From contig NC_135360.1 of the NCBI RefSeq assembly GCF_051622035.1, positions 16,310,501 through 16,374,500 on the forward strand: 64,000 bases of DNA. The letters are read 5' to 3'. The notes under the pieces are model-generated. The model searched no databases and was not told the origin of the DNA. It worked only from the letters and a program-made list of their open reading frames with translations. Within the stretch, counting starts at the first letter, position 1. Each line of letters begins with the position of its first letter. Shown in pieces: positions 25,301-37,089 of the stretch. The stretch comes from Arctopsyche grandis (lineage: Eukaryota > Arthropoda > Insecta > Trichoptera > Hydropsychidae). A program made the position numbers and the translations under genes.

Positions 25301-27954
25301 TGTTGAAATGGCTGATATAGACAAAACTTTTGTTGAGCTTTTCGATATGCTCATCAACAGTCGTAAGAAGTATATTATCAATCATGGAGGGGATATTCTT
25401 AAATGTATGTATTATTTATATTATTTATTAATACGTAATTCAACAGTAAATTAGATAATAATAATTTGAATACTCACAACAAAAATATTTTAGTACAAAT
25501 AAAATCTAAAATGCCTGCATATGTATATATGGGTTAGTACGAATAATCCTTTGAATATTTAATTTGTGGAATGAATTTAAAATTTAGCCCAAATTACATA
25601 CTCAATATTATTTTTTTAAATGCTTAGTAGAGTAAAATTAGTTAAATAAGATAAATATAATAATTATCGTAGTGATTAGAAATGATTGCATTTTGGTTGG
25701 GTCGTCATTAATCTTTCATCTAACAATGTGAATAATGGTGATTAACAAAACTTAATATATAATCAATAAAAATAATGAATGTGTGTTGCACGATCTTGTG
25801 CTAAAAATTGCATCTATCAATCTTCCTGAATGTTCTAGTCCCCGAAGGGAGTATGGAAGACCTAACTGATATTCCAGAGCATGTTAACGTAAAATCCAAA
25901 TTGAGGAAGTTCTTTATCAGGAGACCCACCATGGAGTCCCTCATCAAAAACGGAATATACAAAGGTTCGATTTTCTTTACAATCACAATCACATACAGAA
26001 AATATAGCACGCAAAATATACACATCATAAACGAACTTTGGATTCACAAATTCATATCAAAAATTATATAATTAAATGCATACATTTTGATTACTTTTTT
26101 TAAATTTTACATTAATTCTGTGATGTAATGTGAATCCAAATTATAAACTTTATATTCTTTGGAAGTATCCGTAAATCTGTACATTTATTTTGATTGTGTA
26201 TATAATTAATTAAAATCTTGTTTGGATAATATCACAAAAAACCTTCCGATCTTGATAATATAATCTTACGATATATGTTTTTGTACTGTTTGACGTATTT
26301 CTGCCAACAAATTTATAATATCTTCTCCTTTTTTTTATAAATACGTCAGCAAATTTTATTGTGAATCGATTGCATGACTTAATTAATTTATTTATTTAAT
26401 ATAATTATAATATGCATCTCGCATTTATGTATTATATGATACTATGTACATGTTACAGTCATAAGTGCATTTACCAGTTGTAATATATTTTGACTAGTAA
26501 AAATATGTTTCATCTGTCCCACGTAGTTATTTCATATGACACAATGGATTTACAATCTGATTGGGCAGAATTAGTCAATATGTATTCCCGTTTCTTTCAT
26601 CCACTTTTTGAAATGATTCATAAAACCTAGGCTTTCAATGTGACCTGATTTTGATATATTTTATTCACAGTACGTACTGCTTTTCATGGAAATGTCACTC
26701 AACTAGTAATTTGAGTCGGAAAGTCACATTTTTGTTTTGAATACATTTTTAAGATTATCTTAATATAAAACATTTCCATAATTCATAATAGTAAGAAATA
26801 TTGACGCATTGTTGAATCCTAAAGCATACTGTAAACAAATCAGGACTGTCAAAACTAATATATAATAGTTGGCGAGCACCATTGAAACTGTATTTTCGCC
26901 CATGGAGACATATGTATGTCTACTAGTTAATTTGTATTCGAATATAAATTATCTAAAACACCAGATAAAATATATCACAACTGGTAATACACACATATAT
27001 GTGTACATATGACATTTTATGCTGATTGTTTGCTTTTCTAATAATTTTTGTTATTTTATTATAAACATTTTCAATATGTATAAGTATTATAATATTGTTG
27101 TATAGATGAGCCTGTTTTTGGACGTAGCCTCGACCAAGTATGTCCTGACACAAATCCACAAGTGCCTGAATTTGTTACCCATTGTATTAAAGCTATTGAA
27201 GCCTCAGAAGAAAACATGAGAGCTGATGGACTGTATCGAGCCAGTGGTAATTTAAGTCAAGTGCAAAAGATCAGATTAGAGGTACCTTTTTTTTCAATAT
27301 TGTACATGTAGTAGAATATTAATGTATGAATTCAAATTTTTATGATCGTTTTCTGCAGGTGGATCAAAATAATTTATTAGTGCTTGATAAGGATATCGAT
27401 GTCCATGTTTTAACTGGTGCTTTAAAACTATTCTTCCGTGAACTCAAAGAGCCTTTAATTCCATTTAAATTTTTCCAAAAAACGCTTAACGCCAGTTGTA
27501 AGTAATAAAATATAAATGATAAAATAAATATAAAAATCGATTTTTAATCAAATATTTTTTTCCTTTGTAGCAAATCCTGTGGCAGAGTCAAGAACAAAAG
27601 AATTTAGAGAAATAGTTCACGGCCTTCCAGAGTGCAATAAACAAACATTGCAATATCTTCTAGAACATTTATTGCGGTACGCATTGATTATAAAAACTAG
27701 GCAACAAAAATTGTCGCTATATATTTATCAATACAAAATCATAAATTTATTACTTTTTCAGGGTAACGTATCGAAAAGAACACAACAGAATGCACATATC
27801 AAATTTAGCTATAGTATTAGGACCAACATTATTATGGGCACCTTCTGAATCTTCACACAACTTAGCTATCGATTGTCTGCAGCAAAATCAAGTTATAGAA
27901 ATTTTGCTTTCTGACTTTGATAAAATATTCAAAGAAGAAGGAAAAAGAAAATAA
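13325..27954 (+). CDS. Rho GTPase-activating protein, ARHGAP9/12/15/27 type (PH + RhoGAP)
   Basis: Eleven coding exons join in phase: 13325-14884, 20262-20508, 22829-23031, 23109-23252, 23458-23658, 23865-23970, 25839-25964, 27106-27281, 27359-27497, 27571-27676, 27762-27954 (3201 nt, 1066 residues plus stop). Residues 1-520, one exon, are disordered, Ser/Asn/Asp-rich, with a PVPPKRK SH3-ligand motif (199-205) and tyrosine motifs YDNI (215), YENV (416) and YENL (485). A PH domain spans about 670-787 (DNGKKVKKNWQYNYAVL, PLIIRDWFDHIRKAINKL). The RhoGAP domain spans about 863-1060 (KDEPVFGRSLDQVC, GLYRASGNLSQVQK with arginine finger R907, TGALKLFFRELKEPL with K944 and R948, NLAIVLGPTLLW). The PH and GAP blocks match the ARHGAP12/15 group; the family stimulates GTP hydrolysis by Rho/Rac GTPases in the cytoplasm or at membranes. 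I see no SH3 or WW domain. The start is the first ATG after an in-frame TGA; an upstream coding exon cannot be excluded. Confidence 0.93.
14885..15389. other. Intron 1 of the RhoGAP gene, first part
   Basis: The donor is GAG|GTTTGA at 14885, used because the exon frame would otherwise stop two codons later and because the acceptor at 20262 continues the frame as W-I-T-D-E-Q. No other feature is seen before the first hAT insertion. Confidence 0.7.
15390..16197. mobile_element. hAT-like element with perfect 8-bp TSD (intron 1)
   Basis: The ends are CAGTGATTTCCAAACTT and the complement of CAGCGATTTCCAAACTG, a 17-bp hAT-type terminal inverted repeat. Both sides are flanked by CTCTAGGT (15382-15389 and 16198-16205), a perfect 8-bp target-site duplication. 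It is 808 bp, with a poly-C tract near 16150 and a Helitron-like piece nested at about 15920-16100 on the minus strand. No intact transposase frame remains. Confidence 0.88.
15926..16100 (-). mobile_element. Helitron-like 3' end, copy 3 (nested)
   Basis: On the minus strand it reads 'tcgagcgaagccgggtaaaa' then acactagt, the same 3' signature as at 5782 and 18052. The upstream block 'tttgaaagagactgtgta' is shared with copy 1. It lies inside the hAT-like element at 15390-16197, so it inserted later than that element or was carried by it. Confidence 0.6.
16206..17920. other. Intron 1 of the RhoGAP gene, middle part
   Basis: No coding feature supported. The part from about 16.75 to 17.2 kb is richer in CpG than the surroundings and could hold an alternative promoter. 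An 88-codon frame here has no recognisable domain. Confidence 0.4.
17929..18569. mobile_element. hAT-like element with perfect 8-bp TSD (intron 1)
   Basis: It starts CAGCGTTTGAGT and ends with the complement of CAGCGTTTCCCAACC, sharing the CAGCGTTT terminus. Both sides are flanked by CATTAAGT (17921-17928 and 18570-18577), a perfect 8-bp duplication. It is 641 bp, and contains the Helitron-like 3' end at about 17950-18053. No transposase frame. Confidence 0.82.
17950..18053 (+). mobile_element. Helitron-like 3' end, copy 2 (nested)
   Basis: The block from 'attagattcgctatgttta' to 'gagcgaagccgggtaaaaca' then actagt matches the last 95 bp of copy 1 at 5690-5782 closely. Nested within the hAT-like element at 17929-18569. 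Confidence 0.65.
18721..18753. repeat. Perfect short palindrome
   Basis: TTATCTCACAGCCTAA, one spacer base, then its exact complement: 16-bp arms. It could form a cruciform or hairpin. It lies at the start of a repeat also seen in part near 2.7-2.9 kb, so a MITE end is possible. Confidence 0.8.
18760..20261. other. Intron 1 of the RhoGAP gene, last part
   Basis: AT-rich, nothing coding supported. Ends at the acceptor tgtgatttcag|TGG at 20261/20262. Confidence 0.5.
20868..21342 (-). mobile_element. RTE-like non-LTR retrotransposon 3' fragment, copy 2
   Basis: Closely similar to the fragment at 11105-11573 along its whole length, with the same minus-strand order of reverse-transcriptase tail, KISARMV-like block and catcatc tail. 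Both copies stop at the same internal point (cttcaggca on the plus strand, 11565 and 21335). It lies in intron 2 of the RhoGAP gene. Frames are broken. Confidence 0.8.
21729..22090 (+). mobile_element. ACTGAG-terminus element, truncated copy
   Basis: Starts ACTGAGAAACAAAAAATC, similar to the termini of the complete copy at 61949-62444. It shares long blocks with it, including aatcaatctttactaaattt, atgagatatgagcgtttaaa and ggaatcaatagtcagatg. It lacks the right terminal repeat. It lies in intron 2 of the RhoGAP gene and has no transposase. Confidence 0.7.
23971..25838. other. Intron 6 of the RhoGAP gene
   Basis: 1.87 kb of AT-rich sequence between AAAG|GTCAGT and ttctag|TCCCCG. No coding feature or recognisable element. 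Confidence 0.6.
25965..27105. other. Intron 7 of the RhoGAP gene
   Basis: 1.1 kb of AT-rich sequence. The acceptor tatag|ATGAGCC at 27105 restores the frame as D-E-P-V-F-G, which fits the RhoGAP family. No other feature seen. Confidence 0.6.
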
Positions 27955-30444
27955 ATCAAAACCGTCATTCTCAGATTTTAATTGTGATGTCAGTGAAAAA
28001 TCGTTACCACCATATATGGTTACCTTGTGTTTTATATCAAAATCTTATCATTAAATGACAAATTGAAACTATGTGCATAGTTCTTGTGTTTAATGTGTAT
28101 TGGGGATTTTTAAGAAACCTAAAATTGCATACAACTGAATCATCTCACTATTTTTACGCTCATATTATTTTTTAGATATACGTGTGATAATTTTTAGGCT
28201 CTCTACATACAAGTTCAATCAAATCAAAAATCTGACATGATATCAATTTTTAATGTAATTAATTTAATCTTGTTTTAATATCAATATCCAAAAACACTAT
28301 CAAGTTTGTATTTGAAATATATCAGAAAAAGATTATTTTGTAAATTACTATTAACATTTGTATTTTACTATTAAATACATGTTAATGAACAAATTATATT
28401 TTAATGAATGTAATCAAAGTTTGGTGAGTACGTATTTAAGATATAAAAATTCAATATATGAAAAAAATGTTTGCATAAATAGTTGTAAAAAGTAGCATAT
28501 TTTCAGAAAAAATAAATCAAATCATTTACATTATCTATCTAATTCATCAAACACGCAATACTGTAAAGTTAATTTCCATTATTTGCGTTATGTATCTGTA
28601 AGTATATGTATATATGTATTGAAAGATATCTATATTTAAAATTATATGTACGTATGTATATGAAATAGTCAATTTTATGACTAACTTTAAAGTAAATTAG
28701 CTATCGCGTAAAAAGCACTTGTTCGTTAAGTCAAGAAATCAAAAGCCTTAAATTGTGATACTGTTATTATTATTATTGTTTTATTAGTATGATATAAAAT
28801 TTTAATGTAAAAAGTATGAGCATTGAAATCATCAATTTGTAATTCACTTTCATGTTTGTAAGTTATAATTCTATTTTAAAGTCACATTCTCGAAAAGCTT
28901 ACCAAAGAAAACAAATTGGACCAAAGTAAAAATTAAAGACTGTGAAATTAATATGATTGATGTTGAAAACATATTCAAAAATAAAAATATTTCTTATGAT
29001 TATGTATGCTAAAATTTATTTCTATGCCCTAACAGAAACAGTATTTTATATGTCTATCTAATGAGTATTTATTTATCATAATATTATTAATTCAGAGTTC
29101 ATCCTGAACAATTTGATACTACAAAAAATATGCTTCTCAAATACATGTATATATGTATGTGTACAGTTAAATGAATCTTACGCATGACATGTATGTATGC
29201 ATATATGTATGTGTGCACATGTATGTAAATAAAATAAAATCTTCATAAATGAGATTGTCATACACTTTATTATAAAATAAAGAACTTCATGTTCTGGTGA
29301 GGCAAATTTTTATATAATAAAAAAAACTTTTAATGATGGAATATTATATTTTCTATAAGATATATATTTTGTTACAAAAATTACATATAATTGTGGAGAC
29401 CTGAAAATAAATAGATTTTCTATTCCGCAAACAAAATAAAATACACAACTAACGAATATTAAAATCTTACAAGTCATGCGAAAATAAAATGTCATGAAAA
29501 TATGAAACATTTAGATTAAATAACAATTATAAAACATAATATAAAAATATTACAAAATTCATATATCTTTACAAAATAGGAGAATAATGTTCATAGTAAT
29601 TGTTTCATAAAAATAGAAAATATATCTTATACAAGTAGCGTTGTTCACACTTTACATAGTCTAGGAAATAGTACACTTGAAATATTAATGTTTTTTCCAA
29701 AACAAAGTTAATACAATAATTTTCTCCTTTAATAATTTAATAGTTTAATAGAAATCAGAAAATCGATATCGAAGAAAAAAATTCATCAATTTAAAATAGA
29801 TTAACAGATATGTATAATATTTTATAATACATAATATTTATGCTCAAACTGGAATGACAACATGTTTTGCTCATTCGTACTTAAATACACACATAATATT
29901 GATCCCATGTGAATACAAGTTAAATTGCCAATTGACTGATTTTTGATCACTAATAAAACTTTGGCGAGTAGATCACATGACCAAATAGTTTAATTTTAAA
30001 AAGGAAAATTTTTCATGGCCAAATTGTTTCTATTTTTTTTTAACTAAATAATATCACGAACTTACATACTATTCATAGTAAAATGATAGAATATTTAAAT
30101 TTAGGACGTTTAATTTTTTCAGTTAAGGCATCTGAATGATAGTTCATCAATACTAGTACACATAAAACTAATTAACTTCATACAAATCAATGCTGTTGAA
30201 TTATACACAAATAAACCATAAATCTGAGTTAAAAACAATTTAAAATTGCATTCTTCATTAACTCAATAATTTGAAAAATAGTTGTGCAATATAAGAATTA
30301 CATATATTTTATTGATTCGTGCATATACCATATACATATTTGTTAATACTGAAACGAAAGAAAGTCTAACGTAAAAAAATATTATGTGTCTAAACAAATA
30401 TATTATATATAAACATATAAAAATTATCTAATACAATAATTTCA
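27955..30444. other. Convergent 3' regions of the RhoGAP and SLC12A9-like genes
   Basis: 2.5 kb between two stop codons that face each other. Candidate polyadenylation hexamers are ATTAAA at 28050-28055 and AATAAA at 28511-28516 for the plus-strand gene. For the minus-strand gene a candidate is the complement of AATAAA at 30308-30313, about 130 bp past its stop. The rest is AT-rich 3' UTR or spacer with several TACATATGTA-type words near 29.14-29.23 kb. Confidence 0.5.
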
Positions 30445-33400
30445 TCATAGAAGCGTGGACGTTACGGCTTTCAATCCATGTACCAAGACAGTTGGCGGCA
30501 AATCTTCTGTGAATCCTTTCAATACATTCATATATTGCACTCTTTCGGGGCATTCTTCGGACAACTTTCTCTCATACTCTTGCAAATCGGGAAGACCGTC
30601 TGGATTTAAACGTATATTTTCGCAGCCAAAATTACTCTGCAACGACTCTGGATTAGCGTAATTATCAACAGGCTCTGGTGGTAGTGGAAGATACATAAAT
30701 ATAACAGCAGTGCTCTCCGACGAATTCGAAGATATCATTTGATTGACTCTGAATAGGATACAAAAAAAAATCAATATTCACATTCTGTCACCATAAAACA
30801 ACATCAAAATTTTGGTTATAATGAAAGTGATCAGTAACAAATGTGTTTCTTAGCTAGAAATAAGTATCTTATTCACATTTGAAGCCATAACACCTTCATA
30901 AACACCAGTTCAAACAATAACGTAAATACCCTTTAACATAAACTTCAGGTAGATTATATCTAAACCCATTTTGGGAAGATCCATTAGACTCATCGACATT
31001 TTCTCTAGACCATCTCAAGCGTTCTACAGATTCCCATTCCTCAATCTAAACAATAAATGGCAATATTGTTACAAAAAATACACAACATTTATATGTAAAA
31101 AATAATAAATAAAAAATACTTTATGAATAGATGCTTGTATTCGCAATAGTTTCAAAAGTTCGGTTAATCTCAAATGTGCCGGCCTGGCACTACTGGCAAG
31201 TCGTGCAACGGCAGCTTCCGTTTCAGTCTCACTTGGACTTCTTTCTCCAATATCTACTTCGCTTACGTTATTTGCGCGATTACCTATACCATATCAGAAT
31301 TTAAGATATATTAATAATATAAAAATAATAAAAACATGCAAATAATATGTGGGGTGCTTTGCCTTGGTTAAGATTGAAACTCGTGGATCTCTGTGTCGGT
31401 GGTTCAGCATCAGTGTCGGTAAGCATAATGCGTAGTCTAAGTTTCTTCCAACTGGATTGAGTGCCAAGTATGCATGCTAGTTGCAATGTAAACAAAGCCG
31501 CTACAGAAAATAAGTCTCCACTTGAAGGCCACATTAAATCAGAAAGCCATATGTCAATATATTTCAAATCTCGGCTTCTGTGTATTAAAATAGTAATTCA
31601 TCATCAAAGTAAAACCAAAAAAATATATGTATACATACATAATTAATAATAAATTACCTTTCAACATGACTCATATCAAGATTTTGGAAATGTCTGCAAA
31701 TACACAGATTTTTATCCATAGCCAAAAGATCAGCCATTAAAGCGACATATTCACTCGGTCCAGCCATCGCTCTATCTGGTTCTGGAAAAGCTGATTCAAG
31801 AGCCGTACTGAAATATGGCGAATCCAATCTAAAAAAAATGTTGTTTTTTTTAATATGTGTCACATTACATACATAAAGCTCATACAATAGTGAAATCCAT
31901 TAAATACTTTGAGAAGAAATTTTGTTGAGGTGTACTATCATAAAACCCTAGCATTACGGTATTTGGCTTCATAGCACCAAGTCCACTGATTTGAGAAAGA
32001 TGTCTAGCTCCATCACGCACACTTCCAGATAAACAAAGCTCCACAAAGGCTTTAATCTACAAGAAAATACTACATTTGAATATATGTACATTGAAAATAC
32101 ATAATCAAAAATAAGATTTCCACCTTTAAATGATCAATAAATTGCAACCATGGAGCATGAGCGTGCAATAGCGGATCCGGACTGGATGGAGCACGACGAG
32201 CACGACGAACATGTCCCAAAACAAGCAATCCTCCCTTCTTCAAATGATTCGCAAAGCATGCTAGTGGTGGTGCACTTCGAGATTCTCCGACCAAAAGCAA
32301 CATTTGAGGCCTCCAGTATTTCACATGATCCTTACGAACGTCCAACAGCAATAAATATTTGCGCACTTGATGAAATATCAATGCTTGCGATATGGAACCC
32401 CATGGTTGTGCTGCGGCAGCCGGCGATACTAAATGAAGTGCAATAACAAGACAGAGACACAAAATCAACGATAGACCAGCGAGTGCCGACGCTGCCACAA
32501 ACATCATAGCCAGTGCACCGAACAATCCAAGTAAAGCAGTATGCCAAGAAAACGCATTGAAAGTAGGTCTGAAATAAACAACTCCAATATAAGTTACATA
32601 TTATTCAACACTAAGACTTCATGTGAGGATTAATATACAACATAAGAACAGCAATTTACCTAAAATTGGGAGCTCCAGCTAATTCTAAAGCGAGACAAGC
32701 AAGATTGACAGCGAGATAACTTAACAAAAACAGTGCACAGTTAGCACGGGCAATCGCAGTTAAAGAGCCAGCTAACAGAGCAGTTTGAGCGCTCAGCCAA
32801 GCAATAAATACACAAGCAGCAGTTCCATTGCACCATTTTAACCACGATCCTATAATGAAAATTTTTCTTCAGACTAATACTTAGTAACAAAAGTATTTAC
32901 ATTAAAATATAAGGCAAAAAATATACCAAACAAATTATCTTTAACCAGAGCATTCAACACTCTTGATGCACCAATCATATTAGACAACCCAGCTGAAAAT
33001 GTGGCCGTAATAACACCTATAAATAAATACAAAAAATGTATGTAAACACATAATTTATCATATAAGATATCAAAACTATGAATTGCATACCAATCGCAAC
33101 AAGCACAGGAGCAACATTTATAGGCAACATATAAATGTAATTGTTTTGTAGCAAAAATCGTGAACATGTTGCAGCGGTGAAGAATGTGAGTGCCAAATAT
33201 GTCAATCCCGTAAAGACTAGCGCGGCAATTGTACCTCTAGGTATGCTACGACTTGGATTTTTCAATTCGCCTAGAATTCATTTTAATATGTACATATGTG
33301 TATGAATGTTTTATGGCAATTTTCTTTAAAATTTAAAATTACCACTCATATTAGCTCCAGCCATGACGCCAGTAACTCCGGAGAAAAGAATTCCAAAAAC

Positions 33401-36174
33401 TGTCGCAAAATCTACAGTTGCACCATCGGCACTATAATCTTGTCCGTATTGGGGATATAAATTATCCATGAAAGTTTCATAAGAAATGCCTGTATAGTTA
33501 GCGAGAACAGACGCATTCACCAGGGTGTTAGAATGAGGAATTGGAACCTGCAATTTGATAACAAACAAAATGAATGCATTCAAAGAACAATTTATCAAGT
33601 AAAATAAACAAAATGTTCATCGAATTGTCTGAGAATTACTTCAGTGTATACAAATAAAGTTTGGAACTGTCCTTTTAAAATGTATAAAACAGATTTTTTG
33701 TTTATAAAACAGTAATTTTTCCACACTTATACAACATCGGGGAAACCTGATGAACATTAAATTAAGATTTTTCCAACCTCTTTTGCTCCAGGAATTAAGA
33801 AACTTATCAAAACCATTGCTAAAACGACAGTAACAACGTTCCATATTGTGAAACTAGCCCGTGCAAAATATTTTGCACCAGCTAAACTTATCATCAAAGC
33901 AGATGCTGCTAATAATGAACCATATAAAGTTTTCCACCAACGACCACCAGGCAACGTCCAAGAGTCATTGTTAACCAAAAACCCTAAAAAATATAAATTC
34001 AATCAATAAAATAACAATTTTATACCCGTCATATGGCAATAAAAATGTATAACTTTATATATTAATTATAAATATAATACATGCAATAAAAATATACATA
34101 TATGTATGTATGTATATTATACACAACCTGAGGGACCAAAATTATCCATGAGACCTTCTGTGCACGCTGAGAAGCACAGAGCACTCGACACTATATTTGC
34201 AAAAAAAAACAACGTTCCTATTGCACCGCCGAATTCTGGACCTAAAGATCGGCTGATCATAACTGGCGAGGTGCTTAAGGAGAATATATGTACATAACGG
34301 CGAACACAATTATGATATAATGTTATTTAAACATTTAAAAGGATACAATAAACACCGCCTCCTTCTACGGCCCCATTTGTGGAAATCGCACACACAGAAC
34401 ATACGGTAAATATCAGTATTATATATGATATAGCAAATTGCAGCAATGTCATTAAGAGTCCTGCGTTCCCAATTATAAATCCCATTCTGATAAATACTAG
34501 TGCGCTAAACATGGAAAGAACGACTGGACAAAATACACCGGCAAACGTTCCAACTTTATGTTGCACTTCATCATCTTCATAACGAATATCGCCAAATTCG
34601 ACATAACCTAAAACAAAATATTCATGTTAAATTATATAAATGAGTTTATGACGGTTACTATATAAGTTAATTGAAATGTTATTTATGTTAAAAATTAATA
34701 CAAGAGTCATCATAAACGACAAGCAAATCATTGTTGAGCTGTTAATTTTAATTTCATTGTCTTTCGCATTTGCACATTGGGGCAGATCACAGTAGTCGGT
34801 TTGATCTATCAATAGTTATTTAAAAATTAAAATTAAATTTATATACTATACTATAAGCAATTTGAAAATACAAGCTAAAATAAAATACAACATTTTAAAT
34901 GAATTAATAAATCAATACTAAATTTTACCAACTGAATTCGAATATGATAATGATTTTTGTTCTTTCACTCTCGTTTATGAGATATGACCGTTTAAAAAAA
35001 TGCGCAATTTTTACAATATTTTCAGCTTTTGTGGTATTTGACTCAAAATCTAATATTGCTGGGCTTAGTATTGAAATCAATAGTTAGATTTTTTTCTATT
35101 GATTGTTATTTTTATTGCTTTAAAATACTTGTAATTAATTATCTACAGAATTTTAAGTCTAAAATACATACGTATGTATATATTTTTTCTTTATTTTTCG
35201 AGCTATTATGCATTTATATGGGTAGTTTTTTTTTTTATTTCACCACGTTTATAAGTAGAGATCAGCTAAACATGAGTTCAGATACACGTTCTAGTGTCAA
35301 TTTCTTAGGAAGGACATGTTTTTACAAACTTTTTTTGCCCTCTTCCTTTGAATACTGGTGGTTTTTCTAAGAAAATTTGACCATTTCTACCAAACTGCAC
35401 CCATCTGTATCTGATCTCTATTTATCTAAACGTACTAAATCGAGCGGTAAGTGGTTTTAAATTGAGAACATCTCATAACGCAATTTTTATTTATTACAAG
35501 CTTTTTTTTTATTGAAACAACAAAAATAGTTAGTTATATTGGTAATTTTATTATTTTAATATGAATTATATATAGTGACATTTGACTAAATAAAATATTG
35601 AAATAGAACACAAGGTGTTATAAAACTCTAAAGAAAATGTTTAATAACATGTACACACCGAATCTTTGAAATAAAATCAAATTTATAAATTACACAAAGT
35701 TCAATGTGATAAACTCGCATTGAAACAATGAACAAAAGTAAACAACATAGCAAAATAGGTCAACTTGCATTTATCAATTTTATAGCATGCCAACGATACA
35801 CAAAATATAAAAACAAAATATAATATGTGCGAATAGAAATTTAATCAAGTGTAGATCGTGCAAACAATTTTAATTCAAACTCACCGCTGTGTAATGTTGG
35901 AGAAAATACACAGTTATCAGGCAATTCGAAAATCACATTGACATTTTCAACTACAGATTGAAGACAACGTGATATACATAATAAAGAATATAATAATTCG
36001 TTGAAATTAATTTCAATGGATCCTTAGTTCGTACATACCTCCATCTGGATCCCGCTCAACTGAAGCATTCCTTCGGCAATTAAATTTTGAACAAAATCTC
36101 TTAAATAAATTTGGCTGGCTGATATATTCTGTACTATTAATACTGGGTGAAGTAAGTGGATCTAGGCCCGACAT
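30445..36174 (-). CDS. SLC12A9: Solute carrier family 12 member 9-like cation-chloride cotransporter family protein
   Basis: Sixteen exons, listed 5' to 3' on the minus strand, join in phase: 36174-36039, 35950-35885, 34607-34347, 34262-34128, 33983-33778, 33547-33343, 33270-33091, 33016-32927, 32849-32660, 32568-32124, 32056-31908, 31828-31658, 31577-31363, 31283-31120, 31045-30930, 30748-30445 (3033 nt, 1010 residues plus stop). The first transmembrane pair and the family signature are in exon 3 ([35 protein letters not shown]), followed by [15 protein letters not shown] and [20 protein letters not shown]. The loop in exon 6 carries NAS and NYT glycosylation sites. The large cytoplasmic C-terminus ends in [11 protein letters not shown] and [14 protein letters not shown], matching the SLC12A9 tail. 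It is a plasma- or endo-membrane protein with about 12 helices; SLC12A9 transport activity is less settled than that of NKCC/KCC members. It is longer than the human protein (about 914). The boundary after 31363 uses a GC donor in this model; a weak GT donor 12 bp further 5' in the transcript is the alternative. Confidence 0.94.
34925..35460 (+). mobile_element. ACTGAG-terminus element, copy in intron 2 of the SLC12A9-like gene
   Basis: Shares blocks with the complete copy at 61949-62444: gaattcgaatatgataatg, tatgagatatgaccgtttaa, attgaaatcaatagttag, ttgattgttatttttattgc and atctaaacgtactaaa. Terminal repeats are lost or eroded. Its 113-codon frame is low complexity and not a gene. Confidence 0.65.
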
Positions 36175-36880
36175 TTTTAATTTGTAGTCTTTGAATTAAA
36201 TTGCAGAAGAACTTCAAAACATCATATTCCTCTATAATTAAGAGAAAAATTTGAATAAATATAATGAATCACATAAATTCACATTTGATTAAAATTCAGT
36301 ATTAATATTATGACCTAAGCTGGGTTAAGCATATATGCAACAAATTAAATTAGATAAGATATTGACCAATGTTTTTACGCCCACTGAAAATTCAATATAC
36401 ATGTCATCACCTATTATATTATGTTTCCAAAATAACATACGACTTCTATTATTCGGCTTAGTTATTCTGACTAGTAGGAATCATGTATTTTGAGGTATAC
36501 GTATGTTACAGGTTCATAACAAGAATTTTCAAAAAGAATCGAGATTTAAAATCTACCTACTGCAAAGATTACTGAAATAAAATATATAAATATTACAGAT
36601 GAAAACGTTATGAAACAATAAAACTAACTAAACTATTAGAAAGTGAATTTTCATTTCTCTGGGTATATGTATTTAAAAAAATATGAACACACGGGAATAA
36701 AAGTTTAAAGAAACATATGCTCAAGTGTGAGGGGTAAACGACTATGAAAATAATGTATTCGAATAACTTACAGTCTGATTATGTAGTTTGACACTATGGT
36801 ATTCAATATAACACTGCAATAAGGAAGTAAATGAAACGGGGCGTGACTAAATGTAAACGGAAGTTGGTCAGTTTTGATAC
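36175..36880 (-). promoter_or_regulatory. 5' UTR and promoter region of the SLC12A9-like gene
   Basis: A good acceptor (ttctcttaattatag|AGGAA, exon from 36231) precedes the ATG by 57 bp, and a strong donor, GACT|GTAAGTT, ends a likely non-coding exon at 36772. This predicts one 540-bp 5' UTR intron (36771-36232). A TCAGTATC initiator-like word lies at about 36883-36876 on the minus strand. There is no TATA box that I trust. Inferred from splice signals only. Confidence 0.45.
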
Positions 36881-37089
36881 TGACTTATCAGAGTTCCGAG
36901 CAAAAACATAAAAAAATTAACAAAAAGAAAAAAATATTCTTTCGCTATGATAAAAACGAATAAAACAAACCACAAAAGCGAGCAACATTCACCACAAAGC
37001 TAAATAATGTTATGACAGCTAATCCTAGTTGTGACTAATATGGCCTTAAATATGTTTAATACGTCCATACACCAGCAATAATAATATAC
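36881..37089. other. Intergenic, no gene seen
   Basis: Short spacer between the SLC12A9-like 5' end and foldback copy B; ATAATATAC at 37081-37089 is the left target-site duplication of that element. Confidence 0.5.

Noticed and set aside
35029..35370. 113-codon plus-strand frame in SLC12A9 intron 2
   Set aside because: Lies inside an eroded transposon copy and is Phe-rich low complexity; related Phe-rich frame in the copy at 62 kb on the other strand.
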